Source: JBKJTP01 sp046590195 (GTDB lineage: Bacteria > Bacteroidota > Ignavibacteria > Palsa-1295). Taken from it: a stretch of 11,895 bases of DNA. Under the pieces are notes generated by a model, which saw nothing but the letters and a program-made list of their open reading frames with translations, did no database searches and was not told the origin of the DNA. Location of the stretch: assembly GCA_046590195.1 (NCBI GenBank), contig JBKJTP010000176.1:1-11895 (forward strand). Reading direction: 5' to 3'. A program made the position numbers and the translations under genes. Shown here in pieces: positions 1-6,445 of this stretch (positions within the stretch are counted from its first letter, which is position 1; each line of letters starts with the position of its first letter).

Positions 1-1047
1 TACCAGTTCTTTGTAGAGAGTCGTCTGCTCTTCCTCGGTAGGGAAGTAGTCATTGAGCAAGAGGAAGTGTTCAGTGCGAACAAGTCCCAGACCCAGAGCA
101 TGTGTCTGATCGTCCTCAGTGCCAAGCTTGCTTACACGTTCGGCCTCGCCAACAGCGACATCGCTGCCGAATTCAAGATTCATGTGAATGCAGATCGGCC
201 GTCCGTCCTTCGTGCGTGCGCCACTTACATCGGCATCGACCATTCGTTTGCCAGCGCCTTCCGGTACGGAGACCGTCACCATTCCGCGCTCGCGCTCGTA
301 TCCGGCGAGCGTGTCTTCGTCAGGGTTTGCAATAAGCTCACCACGCTCGCCATCGAGGATGATGAGATCACCCGTCTCAACTGATGAAGCAGCCGAGTGC
401 ATGGCCACTACTGCAGGAATGCCCAGTGAGCGTGCGAGGATCGCAACGTGACTTGTTTGTCCACCGCCATCGATCGCATAACCGAGTACATTCGCGCGTG
501 CGAAGAGGATCGCATCGGACGGCGTAAGAAACTCAGCGACGATGATCGAAGGCTCTTCGATGCGCGATAGCCATTTCTCCTTGTCGAGAAGATAGCGGAG
601 TAGGCGCTGCTTGATATCTTCGACATCGTCCACGCGTTCGCGCATCAGCGGGTTATCACCCGTCTGCAGCATGTGCTGGAATTTGCTGAATTCTGTATCG
701 ACAACGAATGCTGCCGCACGGAGCTCATCGCGAATGCGCTGGCGTATCGTTGTCAGTATCGTCTCATCGGAGACCATCATCATCTGCGCTTCGAAGATCG
801 AGCTTGCAGATGTACCAACCTTTTGTTCGGCAACGGCCCTGATCTTCGCAAGTTCATTGCGTGCTTTCTCAACAGCCCGTTCAAATTGCTGCAACTGCCC
901 ATCGATCTCGCTCGGCTCGAGCATGCGGTCCGGAGCATAGAGCAACGTCCTGTAATAACGGAAGGCAGGCCCGATCGCGATACCGCGGCTCGCCGCAATA
1001 CCGGAGAACCTCAGGATCTGTCCCTGCTCTCGCCCACTCCGCATCAT
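1..1047 (-). CDS. ptsI: Phosphoenolpyruvate-protein phosphotransferase (PTS enzyme I), partial
   Basis: Enzyme I takes phosphate from PEP onto a histidine and passes it to HPr in the cytoplasm. The minus-strand frame is open from the ATG at 1047 to the window edge, giving 349 codons of a protein that is usually about 570 residues, so the C-terminal PEP-binding barrel is mostly missing. The phosphohistidine motif GGGQTSHVAILAR is clear, with the active His near residue 200 (codon 450-448). The N-terminal start (FSGIAASRGIAIGPAF) and the later segment GLVRTEHFLLLNDYFPTEEEQ, with the PEP-contacting Arg, match the family. ATG at 1047 is followed by a second ATG at 1044, and a GTG at 1059 has GGAG 11 nt upstream, so the start is uncertain by a few codons. 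The gene lies about 100 bp downstream of ptsH on the same strand, presumably in one operon. The family call is secure. Confidence 0.95.
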   Translation of the reverse strand, partial: MMRSGREQGQILRFSGIAASRGIAIGPAFRYYRTLLYAPDRMLEPSEIDGQLQQFERAVEKARNELAKIRAVAEQKVGTSASSIFEAQMMMVSDETILTTIRQRIRDELRAAAFVVDTEFSKFQHMLQTGDNPLMRERVDDVEDIKQRLLRYLLDKEKWLSRIEEPSIIVAEFLTPSDAILFARANVLGYAIDGGGQTSHVAILARSLGIPAVVAMHSAASSVETGDLIILDGERGELIANPDEDTLAGYERERGMVTVSVPEGAGKRMVDADVSGARTKDGRPICIHMNLEFGSDVAVGEAERVSKLGTEDDQTHALGLGLVRTEHFLLLNDYFPTEEEQTTLYKELV

Positions 1048-1145
1048 GTCAGAATTCACTCGATTCTCTACTCCAGATCGTTACGTACTTCTTCGTTACA
1101 CTTTTCTGATTCGCTCTTCTTTGCTTCAGATGGATAATCCCTCGG

Positions 1146-1412
1146 TCACATCTCCTCGAAGCCCTTCTCAAAATAATCAGCCAACAGCGAGGCGGCCGCT
1201 TCTTCGTCGGGCCCGTCGAGCTCCAGCTGCAGCTGCGAGCCCTGCGCCGCGGCAAGCGTCATGACACCGATGATAGACTTGCCATTTATCCGAAATCCAT
1301 CCTTAATGATAAAGAACTCGCTCCTGAATTGACTGGCGAGTTTAACAATGGCCGCTGCTGGACGGGTGTGGAGTCCGGCGCGGTTCATCACAGTAACAGT
1401 TTTGTGGATCAC
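1146..1412 (-). CDS. ptsH: Phosphocarrier protein HPr
   Basis: This 88-residue protein is the normal size for HPr, the small cytoplasmic carrier that receives phosphate from enzyme I. The active-site motif GLHTRPAA places the phosphorylated His at residue 15. Ser46 sits in GKSIIGVMTLAA, the site used by HPr kinase/phosphorylase where that enzyme exists, so dual regulation is possible (inference). The start is GTG at 1412, because it gives the usual N-terminus with His at position 15; the internal ATG at residue 9 would remove the first strand. I see no Shine-Dalgarno sequence, only an AT-rich stretch upstream. It is transcribed away from the lipoprotein gene and towards ptsI. No EII component is visible, so the substrate or regulatory output cannot be told from this window. 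Confidence 0.95.
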   Translation of the reverse strand: MIHKTVTVMNRAGLHTRPAAAIVKLASQFRSEFFIIKDGFRINGKSIIGVMTLAAAQGSQLQLELDGPDEEAAASLLADYFEKGFEEM

Positions 1413-1761
1413 GCAAAAAGTTTAATAAGAAGCCTCGGTCGGGTGGTGTTGTTCAATTTGGGGAGCCCACTCTTCGGACGAGTCCCATACCATTGCGGCA
1501 GAGCTCAAACGGCTTCCCAGAGCTGTAATATACTACAATATTTGCAAAAGCTTTGAGCGGAGGATTTGCGGGACCCAGAGGTTGTGGGAAATTGGGGTAC
1601 CGGATCAAGAGCGATCATGGGGGTTCCGGTCACAAAGGGTGCGCCGATGCAACTAGATGGGCGCGCCGATGTAACTCAATATGTGTTCATCTGTTACTAT
1701 TATCGAGCCCGAGCATTCCCAGGCCGCGCTCGCACGATCCCAACTCTCGCAATTGACAGTC
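1413..1761. promoter_or_regulatory. Divergent intergenic region between ptsH and the lipoprotein gene
   Basis: This stretch of about 350 bp holds no convincing gene. It must contain the ptsH promoter (minus) and the lipoprotein promoter (plus). An AT-rich patch around 1529-1550 could be a promoter core but does not give a clean -35/-10 pair. A 6-bp inverted repeat (ACCGGA 1599-1604, TCCGGT 1625-1630) and an 18-bp tandem direct repeat (1637-1676) lie on the lipoprotein side. The plus frame is open from an ATG at 1681, but residues encoded by 1681-1761 look like non-coding sequence ahead of the signal peptide. Confidence 0.5.
1637..1676. repeat. 18-bp tandem direct repeat, 22-bp period
   Basis: Two copies of an 18-bp sequence (1637-1654 and 1659-1676; core GCGCCGATG) match at 16 of 18 positions and are separated by AGAT. 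The 22-bp period is about two helical turns, so a dimeric regulator could bind both copies on one face of the DNA (inference). The repeat lies 85 bp upstream of the lipoprotein start. It could also be a chance local duplication. Confidence 0.6.
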
Positions 1762-2748
1762 ATGATCCTTCGACGATACGGAATACTCCTACTCCTCCTT
1801 GTACTGACAGGCACGATGTCCTGCGGTGACGAGATCGTAGCTGATGAGCCAGGTAAGTGGGACGGCGAATGGAATTCGGGCCTCGACTCTGGCACCGTCT
1901 TTCTCATGGAGGCTCGGGGAGCGAGTATTGCCGTCTCGACCGATCTCGGCTTCATGGTCTCAGCCGATCAGGGTGAGTTCTTCGATAGGCCAGTGCTCGA
2001 AGGCATCGGCGATGCCCGCGTGACCGGAATCGTGATCCGCGCAGATAAGTGGTTCGCGGCCAGCAATCAGGGCCAGCTTTGGGAGAGCACCTCGGAAGGG
2101 TTTACCTGGAAGCCTGTCGGCTCGCTGCCCGTGCCTACCGAGGTGAGGCTTTCAGGCGCAGGGCAGGATCTTATCGCAGCACTCAAGACGGGTCGGGTCT
2201 ACAGAAGCAACGACGACGGCCGTACCTGGAATCTCTCGGACACCGGCATCACCGCCCTAGAGGTTCGCACAGTATTCTATCATAACGCACTCCTGCTCGC
2301 AGCGCCGATCCTGCAGCCAGTACTCTATCGATCGACCGACTTTGGTGAGACATGGAGCCCAACGGACTCAGGCTACGACGCGACTGCTGCACTCGATTTT
2401 ACCGGACTCGGCAAAGACATCTATGCTGCAGCCGGAGATAAGGGTATCTATCACTCAACGAACAAGGGCATCAGTTGGGAGTCTTCCATCGTCGGCTTTC
2501 CCGCACGACTGTACGTCGAAGCCATGCACGCCGATAAAAAAGTGATCTATGCTGGCGGAGTCTTCAGCGATCAGGACGAAAGTAACCGTCGCACACTCTA
2601 TCGCACACTCGATTACGGAAAGACCTGGCAGCTCTCTGATGAGGGACTTCCACCAAGCATCGAGGAGGTCACAAGCGTGACAGCGACAAGCAACTTCATC
2701 GTTGTTGGCACACGCGGCAAGGGAGTCTGGCGCCGACGAAAAGCCTAG
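1762..2748 (+). CDS. Lipoprotein with Asp-box (BNR) beta-propeller repeats
   Basis: The protein is 328 residues from the ATG at 1762. It begins with an arginine-containing n-region, a leucine-rich core and a Cys at residue 21 (LTGTMSC), a relaxed Bacteroidota-type lipobox, so it is probably lipid-anchored in the envelope. The rest contains at least five Asp-box motifs of the form S-x-D/N-x-G-x-x-W: STSEGFTW (about residue 109), SNDDGRTW (149), STDFGETW (191), STNKGISW (232) and TLDYGKTW (283), plus a degenerate first copy near STDLG. Such repeats build the bladed propellers of sialidases, sortilin/Vps10 and Ycf48-like proteins. No catalytic sialidase residues are evident, so binding or scaffolding is more likely than hydrolysis. 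An in-frame ATG at 1681 would bury the signal peptide and is rejected. No strong Shine-Dalgarno sequence precedes 1762. Specific function unknown. Confidence 0.85.
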   Translation: MILRRYGILLLLLVLTGTMSCGDEIVADEPGKWDGEWNSGLDSGTVFLMEARGASIAVSTDLGFMVSADQGEFFDRPVLEGIGDARVTGIVIRADKWFAASNQGQLWESTSEGFTWKPVGSLPVPTEVRLSGAGQDLIAALKTGRVYRSNDDGRTWNLSDTGITALEVRTVFYHNALLLAAPILQPVLYRSTDFGETWSPTDSGYDATAALDFTGLGKDIYAAAGDKGIYHSTNKGISWESSIVGFPARLYVEAMHADKKVIYAGGVFSDQDESNRRTLYRTLDYGKTWQLSDEGLPPSIEEVTSVTATSNFIVVGTRGKGVWRRRKA

Positions 2749-2758
2749 TGGTTGCCGA

Positions 2759-3724
2759 TCAATGCTGGCGCTTAAGCAGCCAGTCAGCAAACTCTCGTAA
2801 GTGCGACGTGTCAGCGTTGACCTGCGAGAGCGAAGCGAGTGCGAGTTGAGTGTGCTCTTCAACCGCTGTTCGCGTTTCATCTAGAACGCCTGTTCGATGC
2901 ATCGCTGCTCTGATCAACGCGATATCGCTTTCGGTAGATCTGCGATCGAGCACACGCTCGATTGTCTCTCGCTCAGCATCCTCAAGCGAAGCTGTTCTTT
3001 CGATCAGCTTTAGCAAGAGGAATGTGCGCTTGCCTTCGAGGATATCACCGCCGATCGTCTTGCCGAAATCAGCATGCTCCGCAGTGAGATCCAACAGATC
3101 ATCCTGGATCTGAAATGCGATGCCGACGTGATGCGCGAATGATCGAACTGCTTCGACATTAGCAGGGTCTCCGGCTGCTAGCGCACCAAGCACTGCAGCG
3201 GACTCAGCGATCTTCGCCGTTTTCAGATCGATCATGTTGATGTAATCCGCGATCGTCACATCATGGCGTTGCTCAAAATCTTTGTCGTAGGCTTGTCCTT
3301 CGCAAACTCGAACAAATCCTGCTGAGAACTCCGCGAGCATACCGGATGCGTTTGCACTGCGAGATAGTGACTGTTGCGCCAGTGCGATCATCACATCGCC
3401 TGACAAGATCGCCTCATTCACACCATATTTCGCATGCACTGTCGGCAAGCCACGACGCGTGGCCGCACTATCCATGATGTCATCATGCACCAGCGTGAAG
3501 GTGTGCAGCAGTTCGATCGCAATTCCCGCATCCATCCAGCCTTCATCCTGCTTTGTAAGCTGGTAGCACAGAGCCGTCAACAACGGACGCACGCGCTTGC
3601 CGCCTGCGGCTACCACGTGTCGAACAGGATCGTATAAGCTTACGGGTTCAGCGGGGATGACCTGTTGAAACTTTGCTTCAAAAGCTGAACGCAATGCGTT
3701 AATGTGATCGAGGAAAGCAGACAC
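2759..3724 (-). CDS. Trans-polyprenyl diphosphate synthase (GGPP/FPP synthase type)
   Basis: This enzyme condenses isopentenyl diphosphate with an allylic diphosphate to make longer prenyl diphosphates. The 321-residue protein has all family landmarks: GGKRVRPLL (residues 41-49) for IPP binding, the first Asp-rich motif DDIMD (81-85) followed by RR, EGQ (142-144), KT (168-169) and the second motif DDLLD (208-212). The first motif has no two-residue insertion, unlike typical bacterial FPP synthases such as IspA. Phe76 lies five residues before it and Thr77 four before. This arrangement resembles type I GGPP synthases, so a C20 product is a reasonable guess; FPP or longer chains cannot be excluded. 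The start is GTG at 3724 (CAC on the plus strand). It lies 61 bp downstream of the type 2 IDI gene, which supplies its DMAPP, presumably in one operon. Confidence 0.92.
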   Translation of the reverse strand: MSAFLDHINALRSAFEAKFQQVIPAEPVSLYDPVRHVVAAGGKRVRPLLTALCYQLTKQDEGWMDAGIAIELLHTFTLVHDDIMDSAATRRGLPTVHAKYGVNEAILSGDVMIALAQQSLSRSANASGMLAEFSAGFVRVCEGQAYDKDFEQRHDVTIADYINMIDLKTAKIAESAAVLGALAAGDPANVEAVRSFAHHVGIAFQIQDDLLDLTAEHADFGKTIGGDILEGKRTFLLLKLIERTASLEDAERETIERVLDRRSTESDIALIRAAMHRTGVLDETRTAVEEHTQLALASLSQVNADTSHLREFADWLLKRQH

Positions 3725-3741
3725 TGATCGGGGGTCGGAGG

Positions 3742-3769
3742 AATTCTGAGTTCTGAATGCTGAGTTAAG
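3742..3769. repeat. Degenerate 7-nt tandem repeat, four units
   Basis: Four consecutive heptamers follow the pattern A-A/G-T-T/G-N-N-G, starting with AATTCTG and ending with AGTTAAG. The array fills much of the 61-bp gap between the isomerase and prenyl synthase genes. It is the most diverged of three such arrays in the window. Its last units take part in a bulged hairpin (3760-3789) that overlaps the isomerase stop codon. Confidence 0.55.
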
Positions 3770-3789
3770 GTGGATACTTAACAGCTCAG
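3760..3789 (-). other. Bulged hairpin at the 3' end of the isomerase gene
   Basis: CTGAGTTAAG (3760-3769) can pair with CTTAAC-AG-CTCAG (3777-3789), giving about 10 pairs with a small bulge and a 7-nt loop. The stem includes the isomerase stop codon (3788-3786). There is no T-tract, so it may stabilise or process the mRNA rather than terminate transcription into the prenyl synthase gene. Confidence 0.35.
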
Positions 3790-4853
3790 TTGGCGAACAA
3801 GTCCTGCTCGCCCAATTCGTGAAGCGTGCGGGAGCCTGTCAGGAACATCGCTCCACGCAGCTGGAAGATGAGAGATTCGATCTGAGTATGAAGCGCATCT
3901 GGTCCGCCATCCATCAATGACTTGATCAAGGGTCTCGCCATCGCAGCATGACCTGCACCGAGCGCGATCGACTTTGCGATATCAACCCCGTTCGTCACGC
4001 CGCCGCTCGAGATCAGCGTGAAGTCGCGATCTTTGAGCGAAGCCACTTCCAACAATGCCTGCACTGTTGGAATGCCCCAATCCCAGAACGGTTCTAGCGA
4101 TGCACGTTCGCTCTCTTCGTGACGAAGGATCTCGACACCTGCCCAACTCGTGCCGCCGGCACCCGCAACGTCGATGACCGAGACTCCAACATCCAGCAGC
4201 ATCCGCGCAACACCCGCCGATATCCCAGCGCCCACTTCTTTTACGATCACAGGTACACCGAGCGACCGCACAACTTCTTCGATGCCTTCGAGCACGCCGC
4301 GAAAGTTGGTCGAGCCTTCAGGCTGCATGAGCTCTTGCAGTGGATTGAGGTGTATGGCGATCGCATCTGCTTCGATGAGATCGATGATCTGGCGGAGCTC
4401 GCTCGTCTTTCCATCGGCCTTGAGTCGCGCAACCTCGTGGCCGCCAATGTTCGTAAAGATCGGGATGCCAGGGGCAGTCCGCCTCTCAATTGAGAATGAA
4501 GCATGCTGTTCTGAACTCTGCATCGCCTGCCGCGCACTGCCGACACCCATGGCCAAACCGTAGTGCTGAGCGGCAAAAGCCAGATCCCGATTGATCTGCT
4601 CAGCATCGGCATAGCCGCCAGTCATCGATGAAATGATGAGTGGAGCGGAGAGTGGCTTGCCTAGGAAGCTAGTCGAGGTATCGACCTCGGCCAGGTCGAG
4701 CTCTGGGAGAGCATTGTGCCTGAAATGCAAGTCCGCAAAACCGGTTCTCCGCGAGCGAAAACTTACGTCCTGCTGGACGCATAGCTCAACATGGCCCTGT
4801 TTGCGGCTTTCGATCGAAAAGTTATGAGAAGGGTTTTGCTTGCTGATAGGCAT
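3786..4853 (-). CDS. fni: Type 2 isopentenyl-diphosphate delta-isomerase (FMN-dependent)
   Basis: This flavoenzyme interconverts IPP and DMAPP, the starter units of isoprenoid synthesis, using reduced FMN and Mg2+ in the cytoplasm. The 355-residue length is normal for the family. Recognisable elements include the N-terminal RKQGHVELC segment (residues 17-25), the FMN-site loop SSMTGG (75-80), HLNPLQELMQPEG (168-180) with the conserved Gln173-Glu174 pair, VKEVGAGIS, DVAGAGGTSW, and the phosphate-binding SSGGVTNG followed by GAGHAAMARP. The fold is a TIM barrel, unrelated to type 1 Idi. The ATG at 4853 has no obvious Shine-Dalgarno sequence; a small palindrome lies just upstream (4862-4877). 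It is followed on the same strand by the prenyl synthase, so the pair forms an isoprenoid module. Assignment is secure. Confidence 0.96.
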   Translation of the reverse strand: MPISKQNPSHNFSIESRKQGHVELCVQQDVSFRSRRTGFADLHFRHNALPELDLAEVDTSTSFLGKPLSAPLIISSMTGGYADAEQINRDLAFAAQHYGLAMGVGSARQAMQSSEQHASFSIERRTAPGIPIFTNIGGHEVARLKADGKTSELRQIIDLIEADAIAIHLNPLQELMQPEGSTNFRGVLEGIEEVVRSLGVPVIVKEVGAGISAGVARMLLDVGVSVIDVAGAGGTSWAGVEILRHEESERASLEPFWDWGIPTVQALLEVASLKDRDFTLISSGGVTNGVDIAKSIALGAGHAAMARPLIKSLMDGGPDALHTQIESLIFQLRGAMFLTGSRTLHELGEQDLFAN

Positions 4854-4861
4854 TGTCGAGT

Positions 4862-4877
4862 CTAACGACCGCGTTAG
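4862..4877. promoter_or_regulatory. Small palindrome upstream of the type 2 IDI start
   Basis: CTAACG (4862-4867) and CGTTAG (4872-4877) form a perfect 6-bp inverted repeat with a 4-nt loop, ending 8 nt before the isomerase ATG. It could be an operator half-site pair or a 5' UTR hairpin near the ribosome-binding region. The effect is unknown. Confidence 0.35.
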
Positions 4878-5025
4878 GAATAGGGTGTCACCAAGGTACA
4901 GTTTGGAAGATGCCCGAAGATGTGCGCTAGTCTGAATGCAAAGTATCTTGTGTAGATTGGGGAAAGATCGGCCTGATCATTCCAAATGGAAAGGTATCTG
5001 AGAGAATCGTTAGTCAGATGGCAAG

Positions 5026-5058
5026 CTGTTAATGAACAGCACGGTTTTTGATTATACT
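5026..5058 (+). promoter_or_regulatory. Possible promoter and operator ahead of the OmpR-family regulator
   Basis: A TATACT box (5053-5058) lies 76 bp before the regulator's start. The only -35 candidates are weak (TTAATG at 5029-5034). A perfect inverted repeat, CTGTT-AATG-AACAG, spans 5026-5039 and overlaps that -35 position, where autoregulation would act. This is a suggestion from sequence alone. Confidence 0.25.
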
Positions 5059-5133
5059 AATTCTGTAGTAACCGCGGACATGGCGAGCACGCGCTCAGTC
5101 ACTGGCCGCAAGCACCAAAATTACGAGGTAGTT

Positions 5134-5826
5134 ATGCGCATCCTGGTCATCGAAGACGAAAAGAAAGTAGCGAAATTCCTTGAGCAGGGCCTGCGCGAGG
5201 AGAAGTACCACGTCGACGTCGCCTTTGACGGCGATGAGGGGCTTGCCAAGGCGCTTTCGGAGGCCTACGACCTGATCATCACCGACATCATGTTGCCTGG
5301 CAAGAGCGGCATTGAGGTGATCCAGGAGATCCGCGCAGCAAAGCGCACGGTACCGGTGCTGTGTCTGACCGCGAAGATCGAGATCGGCGAGAAGGTCGAA
5401 GGACTTGATGCCGGTGCCGATGACTATCTCACAAAGCCATTCTTGTTCGAAGAGCTCTCAGCTCGCGTGCGCTCATTGTTGCGCCGCAGCGATATCGAGA
5501 AGAAGACGCAGCTTGTCGCGCGAGATCTGGTGCTCGATACCGTCACGCATACCGCTCGCCGTCGCAAGCAAGATAGCGAAGAGGAGCAGCATATTCCTCT
5601 GACCGTGAAGGAGTATGAGTTGTTGGAGTATCTCATGCGCCACAAGGGCCGCATTATGTCGCGCTCGGTCATCACGCAGCACGTATGGGGCTATAGCTTC
5701 ACGATGGGCTCGAACGTGATCGACGTTTACATCAAGCGCCTGCGCGAGAAGGTAGATGCTACCCGCGAAGAGAAGGATCGCCTGATCGTCTCAGAGCGCG
5801 GAGTAGGATACGGCATACGAGCCTAA
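5134..5826 (+). CDS. OmpR/PhoB-family two-component response regulator
   Basis: The protein is a cytoplasmic DNA-binding regulator of 230 residues, the usual size. The receiver domain (about 1-115) has acidic Glu7-Asp8, phosphoacceptor Asp51 (TDIMLPGKSG), Thr79 and Lys101 (LTKPF). The winged-helix domain (about 128-230) ends with the typical VWGYSF..GSNVIDVYIKRLREK and VRGVGYG-like VSERGVGYGIRA. The start is ATG at 5134 because it begins exactly at the canonical MRILVIEDE and has GAGG at 5125-5128, five bases upstream. An in-frame ATG at 5032 would add 34 non-conserved residues. The sequence resembles CusR/CopR-type regulators, so the likely partner is the HAMP kinase at 9089-10681, although 3.2 kb with two other signalling genes lies between them. 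A long hairpin follows the stop codon. Confidence 0.93.
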   Translation: MRILVIEDEKKVAKFLEQGLREEKYHVDVAFDGDEGLAKALSEAYDLIITDIMLPGKSGIEVIQEIRAAKRTVPVLCLTAKIEIGEKVEGLDAGADDYLTKPFLFEELSARVRSLLRRSDIEKKTQLVARDLVLDTVTHTARRRKQDSEEEQHIPLTVKEYELLEYLMRHKGRIMSRSVITQHVWGYSFTMGSNVIDVYIKRLREKVDATREEKDRLIVSERGVGYGIRA

Positions 5827-5834
5827 TTCCGGGA

Positions 5835-5908
5835 AATTAAGAATGAAGAGTTAAGAATTAAGATTGAGGGGAGCCTCATTCTTAATTCTTAACTCTTCAT
5901 TCTTAATT
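5835..5908. terminator. 35-bp inverted heptamer repeat forming a long hairpin (bidirectional terminator candidate)
   Basis: Positions 5835-5869 pair with 5874-5908 in 34 of 35 positions (one T-T mismatch at 5864/5879), with a GGAG loop. Each arm is five degenerate heptamers of the type AATTAAG. The hairpin lies between two convergent genes, 8 bp after the response regulator stop and 12 bp after the single-receiver stop, where it could end transcripts from both sides. It lacks a clean T-tract, so the terminator role is inferred from position and structure. Confidence 0.6.
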
Positions 5909-5909
5909 A

Positions 5910-5920
5910 GGGCGAAGCCC
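5910..5920 (-). other. Short hairpin after the single-receiver stop codon
   Basis: GGGC-GAA-GCCC is a perfect 4-bp inverted repeat touching the TAG stop codon of the minus-strand receiver gene (5922-5920). Read on the minus strand it precedes the heptamer hairpin, so the two could act together at the transcript end. Confidence 0.3.
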
Positions 5921-6291
5921 TAGATCCACTTTGCGATGATCGTTTGCAGATCTTTGATCCTGTACGGCTTAGCGATGTAATCATTCATTCCTGCGTCGAT
6001 CGCTTCCGTCCGGTGGCCGGACATCGCGTTCGCGGTATGCGCTATAATAGGAATATGCTTGAACCGCTCATCTCCCCGAAGTTTCTGCGTTAACTCGACC
6101 CCGCTGAGCCCAGCTCCAAGGAACATGTCCATCAAGATAAAGTCAACAGGCTGATCATCCAGCTTTTCCAAAGCTATTTCAGCGCTTTCCGCGATCGTGA
6201 CGTCGTAGTTGCCTTCAAGAACACGTGCGGTAATATCTGCGATGTCGGGGTTATCCTCGACGATCAGGATCTTCTTTTTTGGATCGGTCAT
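5920..6291 (-). CDS. Stand-alone receiver-domain protein (CheY/DivK-like)
   Basis: The protein is a single receiver domain of 123 residues with no output domain. It has acidic Glu12-Asp13 (ILIVEDN), phosphoacceptor Asp55 (ILMDMFL), Thr86 (AHTANAMS) and Lys108 (YIAKPY), so it should be phosphorylatable. The ATG at 6291 is the most conservative start; ATG at 6297 and GTG at 6309 are also in frame and would add two or six residues. No Shine-Dalgarno sequence helps decide. It is divergent from the hybrid histidine kinase (start 6446) and convergent with the OmpR-family regulator. Such proteins relay phosphate or tune a kinase through protein contacts, so the neighbouring hybrid kinase is the natural candidate partner (inference). 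Confidence 0.9.
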   Translation of the reverse strand: MTDPKKKILIVEDNPDIADITARVLEGNYDVTIAESAEIALEKLDDQPVDFILMDMFLGAGLSGVELTQKLRGDERFKHIPIIAHTANAMSGHRTEAIDAGMNDYIAKPYRIKDLQTIIAKWI

Positions 6292-6382
6292 AAGCATACC
6301 AGCGCGCACAAGGAAGGTGCCAAGCGAGAGCGCAGTGCTTTCAAAACTTCCTTATCTCCAAAGCCCACAGACAATCCTACCT

Positions 6383-6390
6383 TATATTTG
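6383..6390 (+). promoter_or_regulatory. Possible Bacteroidota-type -7 promoter element for the hybrid kinase
   Basis: TATATTTG matches the TAnnTTTG -7 consensus known for Bacteroidota primary sigma factors and lies 55 bp before the hybrid kinase start. No matching -33 TTTG was found at the expected distance, so support is weak. Confidence 0.3.
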
Positions 6391-6445
6391 CCTACCTGTA
6401 TGAATTGTGACGCTGGAGGTCAAGAGAGTTGTTACCTCATGACCC

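Noticed and set aside
673..1137. Plus-strand open frame of 154 codons over the ptsI start
   Set aside because: The opposite strand encodes well-conserved enzyme I sequence; the plus frame shows no family features.
1681..1761. 27-residue extension of the lipoprotein from an upstream ATG
   Set aside because: It would place a polar stretch ahead of the signal peptide and prevent lipoprotein export; the ATG at 1762 gives a normal signal.
5032..5133. 34-residue N-terminal extension of the OmpR-type regulator
   Set aside because: Receiver domains of this family begin at MRILVIEDE; the GAGG before the ATG at 5134 supports the shorter form, and a promoter-like TATACT lies inside the extension.
5835..5908. 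CRISPR-like or transposon end
   Set aside because: The repeats are contiguous 7-nt units without spacers, and no transposase or cas gene is present.
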